Source: Hydrogenothermaceae bacterium | Lineage (GTDB): Bacteria > Aquificota > Aquificia > Aquificales > Hydrogenothermaceae | Direction: 5' to 3' | DNA: 5,845 nt | Assembly: GCA_026985705.1 (NCBI GenBank) | Contig: JALSPY010000003.1 | Coordinates: forward strand, 1-5,845 | Shown: one piece after another, positions 1 to 4,568 of the stretch | How the letters are laid out: each line of letters begins with the position of its first letter | How positions within the stretch are numbered: the stretch's first letter is position 1 | Program-made: the position numbers and the translations under genes | The notes under the pieces: generated by a model | What the model was told of the DNA's origin: nothing | What the model saw: only the letters and a program-made list of their open reading frames with translations | The model's database searches: none

Positions 1-1
1 T

Positions 2-193
2 CCTTGGTATTTCACAAAAGACAGTAAGGGTAATATAGTTCCTAACGAAAGAGGTTTTGGATTATTAACTTATATAATGTGGTTAGGTTCTTGGGAAGTG
101 AAACCACCTAAAGATTTTAGAATTAACATTAAAGCTTCTAACTCTGCTAAAGTTGAAGAAAATGGTAATAAAAACTTAGCTGAAGCTAAATAA
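2..193 (+). CDS. C-terminal end of probable cbb3 oxidase CcoO-like subunit (5' end outside window)
   Basis: This open frame enters from the left edge and ends at TAA 191-193, leaving 63 residues. The first residues, PWYF, would fit the end of the conserved MPxYPW(L/F) stretch of CcoO, the membrane-anchored mono-haem cytochrome c subunit of cbb3-type cytochrome c oxidase. The segment GFGLLTYIMWLGSW fits the last helix of CcoO, usually of the form AL(V/I)AYLxxLG. A hydrophilic tail of about 30 residues, rich in Lys, Asn and Ala, follows the Trp. No haem-binding CxxCH motif lies in the visible part; it would be upstream. The next two genes also look cbb3-related, which supports the call. A fused CcoN-CcoO protein, or another cytochrome with a similar tail, cannot be excluded because most of the gene is missing. 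Confidence 0.6.
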   Translation, partial: PWYFTKDSKGNIVPNERGFGLLTYIMWLGSWEVKPPKDFRINIKASNSAKVEENGNKNLAEAK

Positions 194-204
194 AAAGGTT
201 TTTG

Positions 205-223
205 GGGTTTTCCTAAAAAACCC
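205..223 (+). other. Intergenic hairpin in the oxidase operon
   Basis: GGGTTTT (205-211) pairs perfectly with AAAACCC (217-223) around a 5-base loop. It lies between the CcoO-like stop codon and the Shine-Dalgarno of the next gene. An alternative pairing, GGTTTTT 197-203 with AAAAACC 216-222, uses the same 3' arm. No T-run follows, so a full terminator is unlikely. An mRNA processing or stability element that sets subunit ratios is an inference. Confidence 0.4.
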
Positions 224-239
224 TGTATGGAGGTAGAAA

Positions 240-536
240 ATGAAAATTACAGAAAAGACTGTAGCTCTTCTAATTCTCTTTATTTTCCTATTTGTTGTAG
301 GAACAATTATAGCAGTCAGAACTGTAGCCTATTTAGAAGCTGGTATGGCTGGTTCTGAATTGAAAGGGTTCCTAGTTGAAGTAATTGCTTATATAGTAGC
401 TCTAACTGGATGGCTAGCTCTGTTTATATATTCATATATGAAGGGAGATTTCAAGGATATAGAAGGCCCAAAATATGAAATTTTAGAGTTAGAAGAAAAA
501 ATTGTTAAAGCAGAAAAAGAAGGAGGTAAGTACTAA
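240..536 (+). CDS. Small two-helix membrane protein with CcoS-like motif (cbb3 oxidase accessory or subunit)
   Basis: This 98-residue protein has two predicted membrane helices (about residues 7-26 and 43-66) and then a charged tail. Right after helix 2 comes FKDIEGPKYEIL (71-82). This closely resembles the F(D)D(L)EGPxxRIL signature of CcoS, the small protein needed to put cofactors into cbb3 oxidase. CcoS normally has one helix and about 50-70 residues, so the extra N-terminal helix is unusual. Its position directly after a CcoO-like gene is where CcoQ often sits, so a CcoQ-like subunit or a merged CcoQ/CcoS role is possible. GGAGG at 229-233, six bases before the ATG, supports the start. 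The stop overlaps the next start (TAATG, 534-538), which indicates translational coupling. The cell location is the inner membrane. The family call is by motif only. Confidence 0.65.
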   Translation: MKITEKTVALLILFIFLFVVGTIIAVRTVAYLEAGMAGSELKGFLVEVIAYIVALTGWLALFIYSYMKGDFKDIEGPKYEILELEEKIVKAEKEGGKY

Positions 537-760
537 TGGCTAACCATTTAGAAAACACAAAAGCAGTAGATAAAATTACTTATATGACAGATGCAGTTCC
601 AACTTGGTGGATGTTATTCTGGATAGGTTATATTCTGTTTACGGTTGCATATATAGTTTTTGATTGGATACCTGATTTCTTAGGATGGATGCAGGTAGTA
701 GGACAAGGTCCTGATGCAGCAGATAAGTATATATGGGTTAGAGAATTAATGAGAAATTAG
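536..760 (+). CDS. Stand-alone CcoP/FixP N-terminal-like membrane domain, no haem domain
   Basis: The 74-residue product has a hydrophilic start, then TDAVPTWW (18-25) and one membrane helix (about 26-45). This matches the N-terminal domain of CcoP/FixP, where an acidic residue and Asn before PLPRWW precede a single helix that anchors the di-haem subunit to cbb3 oxidase. A complete CcoP continues into two cytochrome c domains with CxxCH motifs. Here the protein ends 29 residues after the helix and no CxxCH is present. The 46 bases to the tRNA gene cannot hold a decayed remainder. Six tryptophans in 74 residues fit a membrane-interface protein. AGGAGG at 521-526, inside the preceding gene, is nine bases before the ATG. 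The likely role is a structural subunit of the oxidase in the inner membrane, with electrons supplied by a separate cytochrome; that role is inferred. A CcoH-like or unrelated single-helix protein is the main alternative. Confidence 0.6.
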   Translation: MANHLENTKAVDKITYMTDAVPTWWMLFWIGYILFTVAYIVFDWIPDFLGWMQVVGQGPDAADKYIWVRELMRN

Positions 761-765
761 TTTTA

Positions 766-794
766 TTGAAAATTTTTTCTTTTTTCTTTATAAT
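766..794 (+). promoter_or_regulatory. Sigma-70-type promoter for tRNA-Ser
   Basis: TTGAAA (766-771), a 17-base T-rich spacer and a perfect TATAAT (789-794) form a near-consensus promoter. Transcription would begin near 801, a few bases before the mature tRNA 5' end at 807. The -35 box begins five bases after the stop of the preceding gene, so the tRNA can be transcribed independently of the oxidase operon. Confidence 0.75.
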
Positions 795-806
795 AATAAA
801 TAATTT

Positions 807-894
807 GGAGGGGTGGCCGAGCGGACGAAGGCAGGTGATTTGAAATCACCCGAGGGTTAACAGCCCTCCGGGGGTTCGAATCCCTCCCCCTCCG
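807..894 (+). tRNA. tRNA-Ser (anticodon UGA)
   Basis: A full class II tRNA can be folded by eye. The acceptor stem is GGAGGGG 807-813 with CCCCTCC 887-893 (7 bp), and the discriminator is G894. The D-stem is GCC 816-818 with GGC 830-832. The anticodon stem is GGTGA 834-838 with TCACC 846-850, around the loop TTTGAAA with anticodon TGA at 841-843. A long variable arm (GAGGG 852-856 with CCCTC 864-868) is typical of serine tRNAs. The T-arm is 870-886 with loop TTCGAAT. It decodes UCA and, by wobble, other UCN codons. The 3' CCA is not encoded (CTT follows the discriminator), so CCA must be added after transcription. The 7-bp acceptor stem and UGA anticodon exclude tRNA-Sec. Confidence 0.97.
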
Positions 895-1035
895 CTTATT
901 AAATCTTCATATCAATATCTTTAGAAAAATCTCTAACAAATTCTTATTAAGTTTCAATAAATTCTATATTCTTCTTAAGTTATTTTATTTTTATTATTTC
1001 AAAGTATTTAAAAAGAAAAACAAGACAGTATAAAG

Positions 1036-1041
1036 TATAAT
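1036..1041 (+). promoter_or_regulatory. Candidate -10 box of the lysA-fabI transcript
   Basis: A perfect TATAAT lies about 50 bases upstream of the lysA start, which would place the transcription start near 1048. No good -35 hexamer is visible at the right distance (the 1012-1018 region is A-rich), and there is no extended -10 TGn. An overlapping alternative -10, TATAAA at 1029-1034, is equally poorly supported. In DNA this AT-rich the call is tentative. Confidence 0.35.
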
Positions 1042-1053
1042 TAAGATAAGAAG

Positions 1054-1074
1054 CTTGTTTAGTAAATAAACAAG
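1054..1074 (+). promoter_or_regulatory. Perfect 8-bp hairpin or palindrome just ahead of the lysA ribosome-binding site
   Basis: CTTGTTTA (1054-1061) and TAAACAAG (1067-1074) form a perfect 8-bp inverted repeat with a 5-base spacer, GTAAA. Its last base adjoins the Shine-Dalgarno region GAAGGTAGG (1074-1082). If transcription starts near 1048, this would be the first structure in the mRNA and could affect translation or stability. As DNA it could be an operator half-site pair just downstream of the start point. Another copy of the arm, AAACAAG, occurs at 1018-1024. The function is inferred. Confidence 0.45.
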
Positions 1075-1090
1075 AAGGTAGGTTCATAGT

Positions 1091-2365
1091 ATGTTTAAAA
1101 ACTATTTTTTTTATAGAGATAAAGAGCTTTTCTGTGAAAATGTTCCTATAAAGGAGTTAGCTAAAGAGGTAGGAACTCCATTTTATTTATACAGTAAAAA
1201 GGCTATAGAGGATAAAATTAAAAGTTATAAAGAGGCTTTCAAAAATTATCCAACATTGATATGTTATGCTGCTAAATCAAACTCAAATCTTACATTATTG
1301 AAAATTTTCCAAAAGAATGGCTTTGGTTTAGATACAGTTTCAGGTGGAGAAATATATAAAGGAATTTTAGCAGGATTTGAAGCTAGTAAAATAGTTTATG
1401 CTGGTGTTGGGAAAACAGATGAAGAGATAAAATATGCAATAAATTTAGGAATTTTGTCTTTCAATGTTGAAAGTGAACAGGAAGTAGATGTTATTGATTA
1501 CTTAGCTGGAAAGTTAGGCAAAAAAGCTAACATATCAATTAGAGTAAATCCTGATGTTAATCCTAAAACACATCCTTACATATCAACCGGTTTAAGAAAA
1601 AGTAAATTCGGAATAGATATAGATGAAGCTCTAAAAGTTTATAAAAAGGCAGTAAAAAGGAAAAATCTGAATGTTTTAGGGGTCCACTGTCATATAGGTT
1701 CACAGATATTAGATATATCTCCATATAGAGAAGCCGTAGAAAAAGTAGCTAATTTAGTTTTTCAACTAAAAAAAGATGGAATTGAGCTTGAATACTTTGA
1801 TATAGGAGGAGGGCTAGGTATTAAGTATAAACCTGAAGACATCCCTCCTGAACCTAAGGATTTAGCAGATTTAATACTTCCTATAGTTAAAGAAACGGGA
1901 TTAAAATTAATACTTGAACCGGGAAGGTCATTAATAGGTGAAGCAGGTGCTTTAATTACACAGGTAATTTTTACAAAAAATAAAAAGGATAAACATTTTA
2001 TTATTGTTGATAGTGGAATGAATGATTTAATCAGACCTTCAGTTTATAATGCATATCACCATATACTAAGTGTTGAAAGAAAAGATAAAAAGGTAGTTGC
2101 TGATATAGTTGGACCGATATGTGAAACTGGGGATTTTCTAGCGTTAGATAGAGAAATAGATGATGTTAAAAGAGGTGAATACTTAGCAGTTTTAAGTGCT
2201 GGGGCATATGGTTCTTCTATGTCTTCAAATTATAATGTAAGACCTAGGGCTATGGAGATTTTAGTTGATGGTGATAAATTCTTTATTATTAAAGAAAGGG
2301 AAGACTACGATTATTTGATAAACAAAGAATTAAAACCTTACTGTTTTGTGAAAGATAATCTTTAA
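1091..2365 (+). CDS. lysA: Diaminopimelate decarboxylase
   Basis: LysA removes CO2 from meso-2,6-diaminopimelate to give L-lysine, using pyridoxal phosphate (PLP) in the cytoplasm. At 424 residues it has the usual length. It shows the alanine-racemase-like barrel followed by the C-terminal beta domain of fold-type III PLP enzymes. CYAAKSNSN places the PLP lysine at K62. HCHIGSQ (199-205), DIGGGLGI (237-244) and EPGR (276-279) bind the cofactor phosphate and substrate. GPICETGD supplies the catalytic cysteine C344 of the partner subunit, and GAYGSSMSSNYN supplies Y373. KANSNL-type variation (KSNSN for the common KANxN) is minor. The start aligns with the Aquifex protein as I remember it and has a modest GAAGGTAGG Shine-Dalgarno. 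fabI follows after 18 bases, so the two are probably one transcript. No lysine riboswitch is visible upstream. Confidence 0.96.
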   Translation: MFKNYFFYRDKELFCENVPIKELAKEVGTPFYLYSKKAIEDKIKSYKEAFKNYPTLICYAAKSNSNLTLLKIFQKNGFGLDTVSGGEIYKGILAGFEASKIVYAGVGKTDEEIKYAINLGILSFNVESEQEVDVIDYLAGKLGKKANISIRVNPDVNPKTHPYISTGLRKSKFGIDIDEALKVYKKAVKRKNLNVLGVHCHIGSQILDISPYREAVEKVANLVFQLKKDGIELEYFDIGGGLGIKYKPEDIPPEPKDLADLILPIVKETGLKLILEPGRSLIGEAGALITQVIFTKNKKDKHFIIVDSGMNDLIRPSVYNAYHHILSVERKDKKVVADIVGPICETGDFLALDREIDDVKRGEYLAVLSAGAYGSSMSSNYNVRPRAMEILVDGDKFFIIKEREDYDYLINKELKPYCFVKDNL

Positions 2366-2383
2366 TATTTGGAGGATTTATAA

Positions 2384-3154
2384 ATGGAGCTTCTAAAAGG
2401 AAAAAAAGCTCTTATAATGGGTGTAGCCAACAATAAGAGTATAGCCTATGGTATAACAAAGGCTTTTTACGAAAATGGAGCAGAAATAGGTTTAACCTAT
2501 CAAAACGAAAAAATTAGGAAGAGATTAGAAAAATTATCAACAGAGTTGGAAGTTTCATTTATTGAAAAGTGTGATGTTAGTTCAGAGGAAGATATTAAAG
2601 CTCTTGTAAATACGGTTAGGGAAAAATGGGGAAGTGTAGATATTATAGTCCACTCTATAGCTTATGCTAACAAAGAATATTTAAGAGATTACTACTATAA
2701 GGTTGATAAACAATCCTTTTTACAATCTATGGAAATTAGTGTTTACTCCTTTACAGCTATAGCTAGAGAATTTTTACCTATAATAAATGAAGGTGGAAGT
2801 TTATTAACTTTAACTTATTATGGCTCAGAAAAAGTTATTTATAGCTATAATTTAATGGGTGTTGCTAAAGCTGCCTTAGAGGCATCTGTTAGATATTTAG
2901 CTAGGGATTTAGGAGAGTTAAAGAAAATAAGAGTAAATGCTATATCTGCAGGTCCAATAAAAACATTAGCTTCTGCAGGTATAGATAATTTTTACAGTAT
3001 CCAAAAAACCGTTGAAGAAAAAGCTCCTTTAAAGAAAACTGTAAGTATAGAGGAGGTTGGAAATACAGCTTTATTTTTATGTTCGGATTTAGCCACAGGA
3101 ATAACAGGTGAAATAATATATGTAGATGCAGGTTATCATATAATTGGAATGTAA
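2384..3154 (+). CDS. fabI: Enoyl-[acyl-carrier-protein] reductase (NADH), FabI
   Basis: FabI performs the last reduction of each fatty-acid elongation round, converting trans-2-enoyl-ACP to acyl-ACP with NAD(P)H in the cytoplasm. The 256-residue protein is a typical atypical short-chain dehydrogenase. The cofactor loop is GVANNKSIAYGI (13-24), in place of the usual TGxxxGxG. CDVSSEED (63-70) binds the adenine side, and VHSIAYA (89-95) follows. The catalytic pair is Y155 and K162 in YNLMGVAK (Y-x6-K), with the second FabI tyrosine at Y145. SAGPIKTLAS (188-197) and GITGEIIYVDAGYHIIG complete the family pattern. A strong GGAGG (2371-2375) eight bases before the ATG confirms the start. Residue 93 is Ala where E. 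coli has Gly; this is common in other FabIs and by itself says nothing about triclosan resistance. It sits behind lysA and converges on lgt. Confidence 0.96.
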   Translation: MELLKGKKALIMGVANNKSIAYGITKAFYENGAEIGLTYQNEKIRKRLEKLSTELEVSFIEKCDVSSEEDIKALVNTVREKWGSVDIIVHSIAYANKEYLRDYYYKVDKQSFLQSMEISVYSFTAIAREFLPIINEGGSLLTLTYYGSEKVIYSYNLMGVAKAALEASVRYLARDLGELKKIRVNAISAGPIKTLASAGIDNFYSIQKTVEEKAPLKKTVSIEEVGNTALFLCSDLATGITGEIIYVDAGYHIIGM

Positions 3155-3176
3155 AAATATATAGAAAATTCCCTTT

Positions 3177-3962
3177 TTAACTTTTTCTCATCTCTTTTAC
3201 TTTTAACTGATAAAAGACAATTACAAAACCAATTAAAATCATTAATAAAGAAACAATCTGGTTCCAAGTTAAATTTATTAGTGGAAGTGGTGGTGTTACT
3301 CCTCTCCAAAATTCTAATAAAAATCTCTCTAATCCGTATAAAATTAGATAACCTGCTAAAATTTCTCCATCAAATTTTTTGTTTTTATAAAGTATAAATA
3401 GAATTATAAATATCAAAAAATTTCCTATAGCTTCTGTCGGTTGAGTAGGATATAAAGGTATTCCAGATGGAGCTACTGTATCAGGATTATTTGGAAATAC
3501 TATAGCTATATCTTTAAATGGCGAGTTTTCCGGGACAGGTTTTCCATAACAACATCCAGCACAGGTGCATCCTATCCTTCCAAATGCATGACCTAAAACA
3601 ACAGATATACCGGCAATATCTCCAACCTTTAAAATAGGTAGTTTATATCTCCTTAATAAAAATATTAATACTAACGCACCACCTATAAATGCCCCAAACC
3701 AATCTATTCCACCGTTCCATATAGCTATTACATCAATTATGGAATGAAACTCGTTATGATGTTCTATAACATAAAAAAGTCTAGCTCCTACTATACCACC
3801 TAAAATTGAGTAAATGAAAAGATTTTCTACATAGATTTTATTCAGGTTTTCTTTTTTTGCAAAATATAGAGCAACTATATAACCTGCTATTAAACCTATA
3901 GCAACTAAAACTCCATAAGTGTGAATAGTAAAATTTCCAATTTTTAATAAATCAGGAAACAT
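3177..3962 (-). CDS. lgt: Phosphatidylglycerol--prolipoprotein diacylglyceryl transferase
   Basis: Lgt moves a diacylglyceryl group from phosphatidylglycerol to the lipobox cysteine of preprolipoproteins, the first step of lipoprotein maturation, in the inner membrane. The 261 residues carry about seven hydrophobic helices, as in the family. Family landmarks are HTYG (14-17, Tyr16), GGIVGARLFYV (55-65), IWNGGIDWFGAFIGG (81-95), GRIGCTCAGCCYG (128-140), YPTQPTE (171-177) and LYGLERFLLEFWRG (208-221). The last gives Y209, R213, E217 and R220, matching E. coli Y235, R239, E243 and R246. R129 matches R143. Two positions differ from E. coli: F89 stands where His103 of HGGL would be, and C132 where Asn146 would be. 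The GRIGCxxAGCCYG form is, from memory, shared with some other bacterial Lgts. The start lies 2 bp after the def stop, with GAGGA at 3973-3977 inside def, so translation is probably coupled. Confidence 0.93.
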   Translation of the reverse strand: MFPDLLKIGNFTIHTYGVLVAIGLIAGYIVALYFAKKENLNKIYVENLFIYSILGGIVGARLFYVIEHHNEFHSIIDVIAIWNGGIDWFGAFIGGALVLIFLLRRYKLPILKVGDIAGISVVLGHAFGRIGCTCAGCCYGKPVPENSPFKDIAIVFPNNPDTVAPSGIPLYPTQPTEAIGNFLIFIILFILYKNKKFDGEILAGYLILYGLERFLLEFWRGVTPPLPLINLTWNQIVSLLMILIGFVIVFYQLKVKEMRKS

Positions 3963-3964
3963 TA

Positions 3965-4495
3965 CTATTTTGTCCTCATTAACTCTTTTTTAGCTTTCAT
4001 ATACTTTTCTAAAACCAGTCTTCTTTTTACAGGTGATAGATAGTTTATGAATGGAATTCCGTTAATGTGGTCTATTTCATGTTGTAAAACAATAGCTAAA
4101 AAACCATCTGTTTCTAACTCTATCTCTTTTCCTTCAATATCTTGAGCTAAAACTTTAACCTTCTCAGCTCTAGGAATTGTTATCTGAATACCGGGGAAGC
4201 TCAAACATCCCTCTGTAGATTGAACTTCTCCAGACTTCTCTACAATCTTAGGGTTGATTAAAGCTAACTTTATACCTTCCTCTTTTTCCTCATTATTTTC
4301 CCTTTTTGTTGTATCTATCACAATTATCTGATATGGAATACCTATCTGATTTGCAGCTAAACCTACTCCTTCTTCTTCATACATTCTTTTATACATTATG
4401 TCTATATACTCCTTTAATCTTTCATTAAAAAAATTAACTTCCTTCATCTTTTGCTTCAAAATTTTATCTGGCCAAGTCCTTATTCTATAATCCAT
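3965..4495 (-). CDS. def: Peptide deformylase
   Basis: Def removes the formyl group from the starting methionine of new proteins as they leave the ribosome. The 176-residue protein has the three family motifs in order: GVGLAANQ (43-50), EGCLSFPG (95-102) and QHEIDH (138-143). The metal ligands are C97, H139 and H143, and the catalytic acid is E140. The start is typical (IRTWPDKIL) and is preceded by AAGGAGT (4502-4508) at good spacing. A charged loop around residues 62-76 (KRENNEEKEE) is a few residues longer than in E. coli Def. The gene begins the def-lgt transcript from its own promoter at 4568-4540. The frequent partner fmt is not next to it here. C-terminal basic residues (KRR, KAKK) may help ribosome contact, which is inference. 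Confidence 0.97.
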   Translation of the reverse strand: MDYRIRTWPDKILKQKMKEVNFFNERLKEYIDIMYKRMYEEEGVGLAANQIGIPYQIIVIDTTKRENNEEKEEGIKLALINPKIVEKSGEVQSTEGCLSFPGIQITIPRAEKVKVLAQDIEGKEIELETDGFLAIVLQHEIDHINGIPFINYLSPVKRRLVLEKYMKAKKELMRTK

Positions 4496-4516
4496 CTTAA
4501 AACTCCTTTAATAAAA

Positions 4517-4565
4517 AAATAGAATTGGAAAAAATTAATTTTATACTAATAATAATATTCTATTT
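4517..4565 (-). repeat. 9-bp perfect inverted repeat around the def promoter; possible weak terminator of the ABC gene
   Basis: AAATAGAAT (4517-4525) is the exact inverse of ATTCTATTT (4557-4565), with 31 bases between. In the minus-strand transcript of the ABC gene it would make a 9-bp AU-rich stem ending in a run of seven U. That is terminator-like but weak because of the long loop. The same arms bracket the def -10 box and start point, so an operator role is also possible. Confidence 0.3.
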
Positions 4566-4568
4566 CAA
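4540..4568 (-). promoter_or_regulatory. Sigma-70-type promoter for def-lgt
   Basis: On the minus strand, TTGAAA (4568-4563), a 17-base spacer and TATAAA (4545-4540) match the sigma-70 consensus closely. This is the same layout as the promoter ahead of the tRNA gene. The -35 box overlaps the TGA stop of the ABC transporter gene (4567-4565). Transcription would begin near 4533, leaving a leader of about 38 bases before def. Confidence 0.65.

Noticed and set aside
761..806. Frameshifted remains of the CcoP cytochrome domains or a terminator
   Set aside because: Only 46 bases lie before the tRNA, with no CxxCH coding trace. GAAAA/TTTTC at 768-779 has a two-base loop and cannot make a stable hairpin.
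807..894. Selenocysteine or UGA-suppressor tRNA
   Set aside because: The anticodon is UGA, which reads UCA; tRNA-Sec and opal suppressors need UCA as the anticodon. The acceptor stem is 7 bp, as in ordinary tRNA-Ser.
895..1090. Lysine riboswitch or other large leader RNA ahead of lysA
   Set aside because: The spacer is A/T-rich without the conserved G/A-rich junctions or multi-stem layout of the lysine riboswitch, and the likely transcript leader is only about 40 bases.
4528..4542. AAAATTAATTTT palindrome as an operator
   Set aside because: It is made only of A and T, in very AT-rich DNA where such short palindromes are expected by chance.
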